Assembly: GCA_015903995.1 (NCBI GenBank)
Contig: JABMDK010000006.1
Location: 139,273-198,252, forward strand
DNA from: Nitrospira sp.
Lineage (GTDB): Bacteria; Nitrospirota; Nitrospiria; Nitrospirales; Nitrospiraceae
DNA: 58,980 nucleotides
Direction: 5' to 3'
Made by a program: the position numbers and the translations under genes. Numbering within the stretch: the stretch's first letter is position 1; each line of letters begins with the position of its first letter. Below, in pieces: positions 26,954 to 35,030 of this stretch. The notes under the pieces were generated by a model, which saw only the letters and a list, made by a program, of their open reading frames with translations, did not search any database and was not told where the DNA came from.

Positions 26954-27831
26954 AGGTTCTGCACGGTCATTTCGGTGTCCGATTCGATGGCGAGGGTCTC
27001 CGGCTCCAGGCCAAGCGCCTTCATGGTGTCTTTGATCAAGGCAAACCGATCCCATTCCGGCGGGCCGTCACAACCGGAGCCTGCGTGCCATAGGCCACGA
27101 CAGGTGCGAATGTTGATCAAAGCCGGCAACTGTCGGCTGAGTTCCTTCACATGATGCGCAATCAGCCAGGGATCGTCCGTGATGTCGACTGCGGGGAGCC
27201 CCAGCCCTTGAGCGAGGCCATACAGAGTCCACGAACGGCGGACAGGCGTCCTGGTCAGGATCGACAGATCATTGTCTTCGCAGACGAAGAGAACCGGGAG
27301 TTTCTTGGTGACGGCAAACCCCAAGGCTCCGTAGATGTAGTCCTCTTCGGCGGAGGCATCGCCCATGACCGTCAGCACCGGCTTGTTCGCGCCTAAGGCC
27401 GCGCCCACGGCGATGGGAACCTGGTCTCCCATGAGTCCGCTGTGTCCGAACATGCCGATCTGGGGAGCATGGATGGAGGCAGAGCCTCCCATGCCGTGCG
27501 CGCATCCGCTCGGTCGGCCCAGGAGTTCATCGATGAGCTGCCGGGGATCGCCGCCGAACGACAGATACACCGAGTGGGCTCGGTGCTGGGCGAAGATCAA
27601 ACAGTCGGAAAAGACCGACGCGATGGCCGCCGAGATATGTTCCTGCCCGACCGACAGATAAATCGGTAGCTTCATCAAGCCCCGGTCGTAGGCTTTCTTT
27701 ACCTCGAACTCGAAGAAGCGGTTGAAGCAGGCTTGAGTGAAGAGCTTCAGGGAATAGTCTTTTGAAAACGTCTTGGCGATATCGGAGATAAGGCCGAACG
27801 TGGGGGTTCTCTGTTCCAACTCGCAATTCAT
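26926..27831 (-). CDS. TPP-dependent E1 alpha subunit
   Basis: 301 residues from MNCELEQRTPTFG, chosen because AAGAGG lies 7 nt upstream and the ATG follows the aminotransferase stop by 12 nt. The dehydrogenase E1 alpha fold is clear: LSVGQEHISAAIAS, AQHRAHSVYLSFGGDP, ELLGRPSGCAHGMGGSASIH. The TPP/Mg motif reads MGDASAEED (~156-164) through CEDNDLS (~184-190); the usual GDG is GDA. It forms a heterotetramer with the beta subunit in known families. There is no lipoyl E2 partner nearby, which suggests a dedicated reaction within the glycan pathway rather than central metabolism. Confidence 0.85.
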   Translation of the reverse strand: MNCELEQRTPTFGLISDIAKTFSKDYSLKLFTQACFNRFFEFEVKKAYDRGLMKLPIYLSVGQEHISAAIASVFSDCLIFAQHRAHSVYLSFGGDPRQLIDELLGRPSGCAHGMGGSASIHAPQIGMFGHSGLMGDQVPIAVGAALGANKPVLTVMGDASAEEDYIYGALGFAVTKKLPVLFVCEDNDLSILTRTPVRRSWTLYGLAQGLGLPAVDITDDPWLIAHHVKELSRQLPALINIRTCRGLWHAGSGCDGPPEWDRFALIKDTMKALGLEPETLAIESDTEMTVQNLWAEQLRKS

Positions 27832-27842
27832 CGATGATCCTC

Positions 27843-29045
27843 TTAAACAGCTATGGGCCACTGGCTCAGGAACTCTTTGAGACGAATCAGTCCGGCTTCC
27901 AGTTTGTCGACTCGTGGAGTAAACGCGAGACGGATGTACTTGTCGGATGTCGGGCCGAAGGTCGCCCCCGGGGCCACGACGACATGGGTGTCTCTGAGGA
28001 GGCGATCGGCGAATTCGTCGGAACGAAGGCCGGTGAACCCGATATTGACCAGCAGGTAAAAGGCACCATCGGGCCTGTGTCCGACATAGGGGCCGAGCAT
28101 GTTCATCACCAGGTCGCGCTTGTACTGATAGGCTGCTCGCATGGCCTCGGGATAGGCGCCGCCATCGGCCAATGCCTGGAGCGCGGCGTATTGTGAGATC
28201 GAGGAGGCGCAGGAAATATAGAGTTCTTGCGCATTGAGCAATGCCCGGCGCAGCGCCGGATGTCGTGTGACGACATAGCCGACGCGAAGGCCGGTGATGT
28301 TATAGCTTTTCGAGAAGCTGTACAGTCCCACGACATGGTCGCTGCCGGTCAATGACAGCGGTGAGACATGCCGGCATCCATACACATAGGTTTCATAGAC
28401 TTCGTCTGACACCAGCCACAATCCCCGCTCGCGGGTCAATTGGACCAGTTGCTCTATCAGGCCGGCGTCGATGACTGCGCCGGTGGGGTTGCCGGGAGAA
28501 TTGATGATGAGGACTTTGGTTGCCGGAGAGATGAGCGCCGTCAGCTCATTCAGATCCGGGATGAAGCCTGTTTCTTGTCGTAGCTGATAGAACTTCACGA
28601 CACCGCCATAGTGGCGTACGGCTGCGGCGAAATTGGGATAGCCTGGGTCAGGCACCAGGACTTCATCTCCCGGGTTGATCAGGCATCCAACGGTCACGGC
28701 GACGCCATAGGTAGCGCCGGGCGTGACGAAAATACTCTCGACATCCGTCTCGATGTGATTGCGAACGGCGAGCTTCGTCGCGATGGCGTCACGAAGAGCC
28801 CGCATGCCCGAATTTTCCGTATACGCCAGCGTGCGTTCTTCCGTGGCCTTGACGATGGCCTCACGGATGAGATCGTCCGTCGCTTCCTGCGGCTGCCCGA
28901 ATCCCAGCTGGATCGTATCGTCCATGTCCCGGCTTCCCATGACTTGGTCCGTCAGCCGGCGAATGCCGGAGCGAGGCAGGTTCCCCAGCACATCGTTTAC
29001 CCTGTGCCGAGAAACCGTCGTCATGATCGAAGCCGCGATGCTCAT
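27843..29045 (-). CDS. PLP-dependent aminotransferase, class I/II
   Basis: 400 residues, fold-type I. The PLP lysine is Lys246 in YSFSKSYNITGLRVGY; Asn186 (NSPGNPTG), Asp214 (VSDEVYE) and the C-terminal Arg region (YIRLAFTPR) match AspC/AAT-like enzymes. It probably interconverts an amino acid and a 2-oxoacid. Its tight placement before the E1 alpha/beta pair suggests that the 2-oxoacid it makes may be the E1 substrate, or that it aminates the E1 product; both are inference. It starts 2 nt after the SDR stop with no strong Shine-Dalgarno, so it is coupled to the SDR. Confidence 0.88.
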   Translation of the reverse strand: MSIAASIMTTVSRHRVNDVLGNLPRSGIRRLTDQVMGSRDMDDTIQLGFGQPQEATDDLIREAIVKATEERTLAYTENSGMRALRDAIATKLAVRNHIETDVESIFVTPGATYGVAVTVGCLINPGDEVLVPDPGYPNFAAAVRHYGGVVKFYQLRQETGFIPDLNELTALISPATKVLIINSPGNPTGAVIDAGLIEQLVQLTRERGLWLVSDEVYETYVYGCRHVSPLSLTGSDHVVGLYSFSKSYNITGLRVGYVVTRHPALRRALLNAQELYISCASSISQYAALQALADGGAYPEAMRAAYQYKRDLVMNMLGPYVGHRPDGAFYLLVNIGFTGLRSDEFADRLLRDTHVVVAPGATFGPTSDKYIRLAFTPRVDKLEAGLIRLKEFLSQWPIAV

Positions 29046-29047
29046 GG

Positions 29048-29878
29048 TTAGCTCGCTAAAAGGACGCCGGGTTCATGCATCCACTGGCTGACCGACTCGT
29101 AGGAGATCTTGTTGATCGCGACATGTGAATGGATGGCATGCAAGATGGAATCGGCGGCTTCCTGCACGGACATGCTTTCATCGTTATGGGCCTTCCGCGT
29201 GGCCTTATCCCAATGGGCGGTAAAATCGGTGTTCACGGATCCGGGATTGATGAGCGTGAATACCATGCGGTATTGGACATATTCCTTTTGCATCGCCTCG
29301 ACCAGCTTTTCCACCGCCCCTTTGGCCGCGGTATAGACGCTCAGTTTGGGCAAGGTGCGTTCGCCTGAGCGGGAGGACAGCATGAGGACGTGCCCTCGCT
29401 TGGTCTCCCGCCGGTCGATCTTGTTGTGTTTCATATAAGGCAGGAGCGCCCGCATCCATAAGATTGGAGCCTTGGCATTGACGTCGAAAATCGCATTGAT
29501 GTCCGCCATGGTCATTTCTTCCAGCGTCCCATAGACGTGGCTGCCCCCGGCCGAACTCACGAAAATGTCGATCTGATCTTTCCCTTTGGAATAGACGTCA
29601 CCGATCCAGGCCTGGGCGGATTCGATATTGCGCACATCCATTGCGCAGGTATTGATTTCCGTATGGATGCCGTTCCGCTTATTCTTTTGCAGGCGCAGTA
29701 GCGTTTCCTTCGCCTCAGCGAGCTTGCCGTTCTCATTGCGCGCGATCAGCGAGATCTTTCGGCAGACTCCGTTGAGGCGTTTGGCGACTTCGAACCCGAT
29801 GCCGCTGGATCCTCCGGTAATCACGACATGTTTCCCAATGCCCCAAACCGGTTTCGCAAGTGTCAAAGCATGTTTCAT
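29048..29878 (-). CDS. Short-chain dehydrogenase/reductase
   Basis: 276 residues from MKHALTLAKPVWGIGK; AGGAG lies 7 nt before this ATG, and the 79-residue upstream extension is Ser/Arg-rich and rejected. Classical SDR features: VVITGGSSGIGFEVAK (TGxxxGxG cofactor motif, ~20-35), SSAGG (NAG-like), a catalytic Ser in MLSSRSGE, and YTAAKGAV (YxxxK). It is probably an NAD(P)-linked reductase for a sugar or keto intermediate. It lies in a tight run between the nucleotidyltransferase and the aminotransferase. Confidence 0.87.
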   Translation of the reverse strand: MKHALTLAKPVWGIGKHVVITGGSSGIGFEVAKRLNGVCRKISLIARNENGKLAEAKETLLRLQKNKRNGIHTEINTCAMDVRNIESAQAWIGDVYSKGKDQIDIFVSSAGGSHVYGTLEEMTMADINAIFDVNAKAPILWMRALLPYMKHNKIDRRETKRGHVLMLSSRSGERTLPKLSVYTAAKGAVEKLVEAMQKEYVQYRMVFTLINPGSVNTDFTAHWDKATRKAHNDESMSVQEAADSILHAIHSHVAINKISYESVSQWMHEPGVLLAS

Positions 29879-29888
29879 AGGGTCGCTC

Positions 29889-30617
29889 CTATTGTGACAG
29901 TGAGGTGGTGTAATGGCGTTCGGTTGTGTCTTTATCGAGCGCTTCGAATGCCGCCAGGCGAGCCGGCGTTCCGATGTCGTAGAGGGGAACCTCGCAGACA
30001 TAGCCATAAAGCCGGCCGTCCGCCAGGCGAGGAAAGAAATCTCGCTCGAGTGAACAAGGACCGGACTCGGGAATGAGGTGAATCGCGTTCGTCTGGATGA
30101 CGTAGATGCCGGCATTCAGAAACGGCGCCGGTTGTTTTTCCTGAAACGAGTGGATCCACCCCAGTTCATCCATCCGGACTCCTCCCGCGTCGGTCCGATC
30201 ATTCGATGGGATCACAGCCATCGTCGCCACGGCCTGCCGATGACGATGCCGGGCAACCAGAGCCTGGAGGTCGATCCGGCACAAGGAGTCGCCGTTCAAG
30301 ACGAGGGTCGTGGCGCCGGTGAGCTGGGAAGAACAGGCCCGCAGAGCTCCGGCCGTTCCGAGCGGGGTCTGCTCATGCGAGATGATCGCCTCGCAATCGC
30401 TCCGCCGGCTGACGTGCTGCGCGATCCAGTCCCCATGATGGCCGGTGCAGAATACGATGCGGCGAAAGCCGTGCGAGAGGACATGGTCGATGACCAGATC
30501 GAGAAATGGCCGGCCGTTGATCGGAGCCATTGGCTTGGGACGATCCTTGAGTGCCGGTTGAAGCCTGGTTCCCAAGCCTCCGCAGAGAATGACGGCATCG
30601 CACAAGGTGTGGCTCAT
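29889..30617 (-). CDS. Sugar-1-phosphate nucleotidyltransferase (HddC-like)
   Basis: 242 residues. The N-terminus has DAVILCGGLGTRLQPALKD, the GxGTRxxxxT/DxPK nucleotide-binding loop, then KPMAPINGRPFLD and NGDSLCRID (Mg-binding Asp). Length and layout match the short guanylyl/nucleotidyltransferases that activate D-glycero-D-manno-heptose-1-phosphate. The start at 30617 overlaps the kinase stop by one base (TGATG); a GTG at 30638 is an alternative. It presumably follows the GHMP kinase in one pathway. The nucleotide (GDP is most likely by analogy) cannot be read from the sequence. Confidence 0.85.
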   Translation of the reverse strand: MSHTLCDAVILCGGLGTRLQPALKDRPKPMAPINGRPFLDLVIDHVLSHGFRRIVFCTGHHGDWIAQHVSRRSDCEAIISHEQTPLGTAGALRACSSQLTGATTLVLNGDSLCRIDLQALVARHRHRQAVATMAVIPSNDRTDAGGVRMDELGWIHSFQEKQPAPFLNAGIYVIQTNAIHLIPESGPCSLERDFFPRLADGRLYGYVCEVPLYDIGTPARLAAFEALDKDTTERHYTTSLSQ

Positions 30618-31699
30618 CAGGCGGCATCCTTTTTCCACGTTTGAACGGCCGTATGTTCTTCGAGTTCCGCAGAGATAGGCACCTCATTCCACAAGGGAGC
30701 CCGCCTGACCGACGCCTCCTGCTGAAAAAAGACGATCTGGCTCCCCGATCCCTCGAACTGAAACGGGACTTGCAAGAGGCCGGGCAAGGCGGCATTGATC
30801 TTGGCGTGAAGTTCGGGTTTGGCATAGATCAGCATGAAGCCTCCGCCTCCGGCTCCCAGCAGTTTTCCGCCCTGCGCGCCGGCATTGCGCGCTGCGTCAT
30901 AAATCTGATCGATGAAGGGAGTGGTAATCTTGCTGGTCAGTCCCCGCTTGACCATCCAGGCCTCATGCAGGAGTTCGCCGAACTCCGATAGATCATGGTC
31001 TCCGGTCAGGAGGGACATACCTTCCTGCACCATCTGCAGCATGGCAAACAACTCCACCCGCCTCTGCTTGGTTCTTTCAATTTGCTCCTTAGCGATTTCG
31101 GATGCGGTTCGTGAGAAACCGGTGAAGTACAGCAGGAGATGATCTTGAAAGGCTCTGAGCCGTTCGGGTTTCATGATCAAGGGGGTGTAGCCGATGTCCC
31201 CGGTGGGAGAGAAGGTCAGCCGACACAGCCCGCCATGGGCGGCCAAAACCTGATCCTGACAACCGACCGCTTCTTGGACGATGTTCTGCTCGACATGAAT
31301 GGCCGCATGAGCCAATTCGGATTTTGTTGGCATCCGATGTTGCATTGCATAGAGCGCGTGCAGCAGGCCGACCGTGAAGGAGGAACTTGATCCCAGTCCG
31401 GTACGAGCCGGAAGATCGCCGTCATGATGGATCTCAAGCCCTTCGGTCATCTTGAGATACTGGAGGACGCCTCTGACGGCAGGATGCTTGATATCGGCAT
31501 TGTTCTTGGCATGTTCGATTCGCGAGTACGCAATCCGCGTCTTATGTTCAAAGAACGGCGGGAGATGGCGGCACGAGATATAGCAATATTTGTCGATCGT
31601 GGTGGCGAGGACGGCGCCGCCGTGCTCCTTGAACCACACGGGGTAATCGGTTCCGCCTCCGAAGAAGGAGATGCGAAAGGGGGTGCGGCTGATAATCAT
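30617..31699 (-). CDS. GHMP-family sugar kinase (HddA-like heptose-7-phosphate kinase)
   Basis: 360 residues. It begins MIISRTPFRISFFGGGTDYP, typical of HddA and related heptose/fucose kinases, and has LPARTGLGSSSSFTVG (~96-112), the GHMP ATP-binding loop, and GAQGGKLLGAGGGGFM (~285-300), the third GHMP motif. The likely reaction is phosphorylation of D-glycero-alpha-D-manno-heptose-7-phosphate at C1. AAGGAGAGG lies 6 nt before the ATG. Next to the nucleotidyltransferase it supports an NDP-heptose route, but gmhA and gmhB are not in the window, so these may be elsewhere or the substrate may differ. Confidence 0.85.
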   Translation of the reverse strand: MIISRTPFRISFFGGGTDYPVWFKEHGGAVLATTIDKYCYISCRHLPPFFEHKTRIAYSRIEHAKNNADIKHPAVRGVLQYLKMTEGLEIHHDGDLPARTGLGSSSSFTVGLLHALYAMQHRMPTKSELAHAAIHVEQNIVQEAVGCQDQVLAAHGGLCRLTFSPTGDIGYTPLIMKPERLRAFQDHLLLYFTGFSRTASEIAKEQIERTKQRRVELFAMLQMVQEGMSLLTGDHDLSEFGELLHEAWMVKRGLTSKITTPFIDQIYDAARNAGAQGGKLLGAGGGGFMLIYAKPELHAKINAALPGLLQVPFQFEGSGSQIVFFQQEASVRRAPLWNEVPISAELEEHTAVQTWKKDAA

Positions 31700-31732
31700 C
31701 GAACCTCTCCTTCTGTACGTTGGCCGACCACG

Positions 31733-32680
31733 CTAGATATTACCGTATGCCATTCCCGTCACGATGGTGTAGCACTTGGTCAATTCCTGAATGCCGCGCT
31801 CTAACGACCAGTCTGGCTTGAATCCGGTCGAGAGAATCCGCTCATTCGAAACAATGTAGTCCCGTTTGTCGGGATCTTCTCCAATGGGCGCTTCAAAAAA
31901 GACAAACTGAGGAATATATCGCTGGATCTCCAGACACAATTCCAGTTTCGAGAGATTGGCATCGTCCAGACCGACGTTATACGCACGATTCTTCATGCTT
32001 TCGAAATGATCCATGGCGTGGAGAAAGGCCTTCACCACGTCGCGGATATGGATGTAGTTGCGTTTGCAATACCCCTCGAACACCACGACGGCGCGATCAT
32101 GCACCGCGCGCCACACGAAGTCGTTGACCAGGAGGTCCATCCGCATTCGAGGTGACGCGCCAAAGACTGTGGCTAGCCGGAGCGTGATGGCATTGCCGCG
32201 GTCCAGGACGGCCCGCTCGGCTTTGACCTTGGTCTCACCGTAGAGGCTGATGGGCCGCAAGGGTGAATCTTCCGTGCAGGGCACTCCCGGTTGCCCGATG
32301 CCATACCCGCTATTGGTGACCGGGAAGATGATCTGCTGTTGTTGCGAGGCTAGCTTGGCCAGCATCTGCACCGCTTCGAAGTTGATGGTGGAGGCGCCGA
32401 CTCGATCGCGATTGCACAGCGGGGCGCCGACCAGCGCCGCGAGCGGAATGATGACATCCGCGTCACGCAGAAGGTCCGAGAGGATCCGTTCATCCCGGCA
32501 GTCCCCTCGGACGACACGAAACGTCTCAGAGGCGCAGCAATCCAATAGGCTGTTTTGTCGATACAGAAAGTTGTCGAGGACGGTCACACGATGTCCTCTG
32601 TCCAGGAGCTGTTTGCAGAGTACAGATCCTATGTAGCCGGCTCCGCCGGTTACCAGCACATGTGTCGTGTTTATGCCCAT
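31733..32680 (-). CDS. Extended SDR: NAD-dependent sugar-nucleotide epimerase/dehydratase
   Basis: 315 residues. VLVTGGAGYIGSVLC (~8-22) is the NAD-binding motif; Ser124 (VTNSGYG), Tyr147 and Lys151 (SLYGETK) form the catalytic triad. The segment EDSPLRPISLYGETKVKAE is typical of UDP-glucose 4-epimerase-like and heptose-locus epimerases. It acts on a nucleotide sugar, probably the NDP-heptose made by the adjacent kinase and nucleotidyltransferase. AAGGAG lies 12-13 nt upstream of the ATG. Whether it epimerises, dehydrates or reduces is not decidable from the sequence. Confidence 0.85.
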   Translation of the reverse strand: MGINTTHVLVTGGAGYIGSVLCKQLLDRGHRVTVLDNFLYRQNSLLDCCASETFRVVRGDCRDERILSDLLRDADVIIPLAALVGAPLCNRDRVGASTINFEAVQMLAKLASQQQQIIFPVTNSGYGIGQPGVPCTEDSPLRPISLYGETKVKAERAVLDRGNAITLRLATVFGASPRMRMDLLVNDFVWRAVHDRAVVVFEGYCKRNYIHIRDVVKAFLHAMDHFESMKNRAYNVGLDDANLSKLELCLEIQRYIPQFVFFEAPIGEDPDKRDYIVSNERILSTGFKPDWSLERGIQELTKCYTIVTGMAYGNI

Positions 32681-32695
32681 GGAAAGAGCGACTCC

Positions 32696-33652
32696 TTAGA
32701 GCTGCTGACACAGCGGAGGGGTTTTGCATGACGCCCCCTCCCCTGTTGTGACATGTTCAATGAACCATCGTACCGTCGTTTCAAGTCCGGCTCTGAGACC
32801 GGTGAAACGGCAATCAGGGAACCGTGATGGAAACGTCCCGCTCAGTAGGCGCTTCACCAGCACGCCTTCAGGCTGCGTGCGGTCAAACACAAGCGGCCCC
32901 GTATATCCCATGACGGTTGCAATCGTTTCTGCCAAAGCTCGAATAGTGACGCCGGCATCCGGGGCAATGATGGTCGTACTCGAATCGAGGTTGCCCTGGA
33001 TCGCTTCGAGGGCAATCCTGGCTACGTCGTCTACAAAGACAAATTGGCGTACCGCGCGGCCGCTCCCCCACACGACCAACGGAGTACCGGTTGTTTTGGC
33101 TCGCCAGCACCGGCTGACCAACGATCCCACGACATGACCGTTTTCGAGATCAAAAGAATCCTTAGGGCCGTAGAGTGTGACCGGTGTCAGCGTGCTCCAC
33201 ATCCAACCTTCTTCTTTCGCCACGAGGCGAGTGTGAAGATCGAGCATGCGCTTGGCATAGCCATACCCCACATTGCCGTCATAGGGAAGTGCGGCCTGAA
33301 GATCGTCTTCAGTCGTCTCCCGATCGGGAAAGAGAGGAAAGGCACAACTTGAGAGAAACGACACAAGTCGCTGTATTCCCAGTGAGCGAGCAGCGGATAG
33401 CACGGCCGTATTCATCAGCGCGTTATCCTCAAAGAAACGGCTATTGTTCGCCGTATTGGCCTTCACGCCCCCAACCAGCCCAGCCAGATGAAGGATTTGC
33501 CCTGGTCGAATATCTTGCAGAAGGCGTTGCGCGACGCTGCTGTCACGGAGATCTCCGTCTGCACTCGAAAGGAAGATTGCGTCGGGACGGATCTTCCGAA
33601 TCGCCGATCCCAGGAGCCCGGTTCCGCCGGTCACCAGCAGCGGGCCTGTCAT
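32696..33652 (-). CDS. Extended SDR resembling GDP-L-fucose/GDP-L-colitose synthase
   Basis: 318 residues from MTGPLLVTGGTGLLGSAIRK; the start overlaps the DegT-family stop as ATGA. The segment ILHLAGLVGGVKANTANNSRF then FLSSCAFP is close to GDP-L-fucose synthase (WcaG/Fcl), which epimerises and reduces 4-keto-6-deoxy sugars; the active-site Tyr130 and Lys134 (YGYAKRM) and Ser-Ser-Cys are present. ColC (GDP-L-colitose synthase) belongs to the same family. Coupling to a ColD-like enzyme suggests the two act in sequence on a keto-deoxy sugar nucleotide. Confidence 0.85.
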   Translation of the reverse strand: MTGPLLVTGGTGLLGSAIRKIRPDAIFLSSADGDLRDSSVAQRLLQDIRPGQILHLAGLVGGVKANTANNSRFFEDNALMNTAVLSAARSLGIQRLVSFLSSCAFPLFPDRETTEDDLQAALPYDGNVGYGYAKRMLDLHTRLVAKEEGWMWSTLTPVTLYGPKDSFDLENGHVVGSLVSRCWRAKTTGTPLVVWGSGRAVRQFVFVDDVARIALEAIQGNLDSSTTIIAPDAGVTIRALAETIATVMGYTGPLVFDRTQPEGVLVKRLLSGTFPSRFPDCRFTGLRAGLETTVRWFIEHVTTGEGASCKTPPLCQQL

Positions 33653-34845
33653 GCGGCCTCCAGGACGATCTGCACAATGGAGGAGACATCGTCCGGCGTC
33701 AGCGCGGCGTGGTTTGGAAGAAAGAAGCCGCAATGGTGAATGCGATCGGCTACCGGGAAACTCGTCGTGCCGTACCGGTTGGTCCAGAATGGATGGAGAC
33801 CCAGGTTGCCGGCTGAGAAAATGCGCGTCTCAACCCCTCGCGTCACGAGGGCTTGAACGATCCTCTGGCGCTGCCGGCGTGACTCTGCCAACAAGCCCAC
33901 TGAAATGCTGGCGACCTGACTGTTGTTCGGGGGGCGTTGGACATAGAAGCTTGAACTGAGGCGATCCAGATAACGCCCGTGATTCGCCCGGCGCTGCTCT
34001 GTCATCCAATCCAGCTTCTCCACTTGCCCGATTCCAATGAAGGCATTCAGATCGGTCGATCGGAGATTGAAGCCCGGCTCGTAGAAGACGAACGGAGAGT
34101 GAAAGTCATCGATCAGGTGTTGGGTGACGAGCGCACGATGGGTCGCGGGTTCCAGATCCTTGCTCCACCCGTGACTACGAAGCATCAGGAGCAGATCGGC
34201 GAGGGCTTTGTCGTGAGTGGACACCATGCCGCCTTCAATGGTCGACATCTGATGGCCGAAATAGAAGGAAAAACTGGCCATATCGCCGAATGAGCCGACC
34301 TTTCGCCCTTCGTAGCTCGCGCCGATCGCGGCACAGGCGTCTTCCAGCAAGACGAACCCATAGCGCTCCTTCAGGGCCATCATTTCCCGCATCTTATGTG
34401 GCACACCCAAGACCTGAACGAGCATCACCGTCTGGGGTTCATGCTGCTTCACGAGCGCTTCAAGGTGGTTCAGATCGAGGCCAAAGGTGTCCGGGTCGGC
34501 TTCACACATGATCGGTTCAAAGCCGAATTGGATGGCGGGGGCGAGCGACGTCACCCAGCCCACACTGGGGACAATGATCTTCTTGTTCTTCAGACGTCCG
34601 GAAGCCAGCAGGGCGTAGTACATGAGCAAGTTGGCCGACGATCCGGAATTGCAGAAAACGGAGTGTGACGATCCCAGCCATTGCGACCAGCGCGACTCAA
34701 AGTCAAGCGTGATCGGCCCTTTCGTCAGGCGTGGATAGGTCCGGAGCCACTCGATCAAGCGATCGATATCGTGACGGTCGATCGTGTCATATGCAAGACA
34801 CCATCGTGGATTGAGCGTTGATTGCGCTGAGCTGAGGCCATCCAT
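33649..34845 (-). CDS. DegT-family PLP enzyme with His in place of Lys (ColD-like 3-dehydratase)
   Basis: About 398 residues from MDGLSSAQST; GGAG lies 8 nt upstream. A start at 34884 is also possible. The DegT/DnrJ/StrS fold is clear (NSGSSANLLMYYAL; LLEDACAAIGASYEGRKVGSFGD). The residue that normally anchors PLP is His198 (SFYFGHQMSTIEGG). This Lys-to-His change is the hallmark of ColD (GDP-4-keto-6-deoxy-D-mannose 3-dehydratase) and RfbH-type enzymes, which remove the C3 hydroxyl instead of transaminating. The product would be a 3-deoxy sugar. The 4,6-dehydratase it would need is not obvious in the window. First gene of the island operon. Confidence 0.85.
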   Translation of the reverse strand: MDGLSSAQSTLNPRWCLAYDTIDRHDIDRLIEWLRTYPRLTKGPITLDFESRWSQWLGSSHSVFCNSGSSANLLMYYALLASGRLKNKKIIVPSVGWVTSLAPAIQFGFEPIMCEADPDTFGLDLNHLEALVKQHEPQTVMLVQVLGVPHKMREMMALKERYGFVLLEDACAAIGASYEGRKVGSFGDMASFSFYFGHQMSTIEGGMVSTHDKALADLLLMLRSHGWSKDLEPATHRALVTQHLIDDFHSPFVFYEPGFNLRSTDLNAFIGIGQVEKLDWMTEQRRANHGRYLDRLSSSFYVQRPPNNSQVASISVGLLAESRRQRQRIVQALVTRGVETRIFSAGNLGLHPFWTNRYGTTSFPVADRIHHCGFFLPNHAALTPDDVSSIVQIVLEAA

Positions 34846-34892
34846 GGCGTTCACTCCAACTTCTTTTGTTTCGACCGGCCGCATCAACTCCG

Positions 34893-34908
34893 TTCAAGAT
34901 ACATGCCA
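34893..34908 (-). promoter_or_regulatory. Sigma54-like promoter candidate for the sugar-pathway operon
   Basis: Minus strand: TGGCATG, 4 nt, TTGAA. The -24 half is good and the spacing is right; the -12 half has A for the conserved C. It would start transcription near 34881, which fits translation from the ATG at 34845 but not from 34884. Low certainty. Confidence 0.3.
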
Positions 34909-35030
34909 ATGCAACCATCGAGATTTCATATACAGAGCCTGGCTTGCGATTCTCTGATATGAAGGAGTAGGAAGAGTTTGCCGATCAGTGTGGAAAGAAA
35001 GTTCTTAGGAAGGATCAGAGCGGTCAGTTG

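Noticed and set aside
26306-27154. 282-codon plus-strand frame opposite the E1 alpha/beta genes
   Set aside because: Shadow frame; the minus-strand E1 motifs are clear.
29879-30115. 79-residue N-terminal extension of the SDR
   Set aside because: It overlaps the nucleotidyltransferase gene in another frame; AGGAG precedes the internal ATG at 29878.
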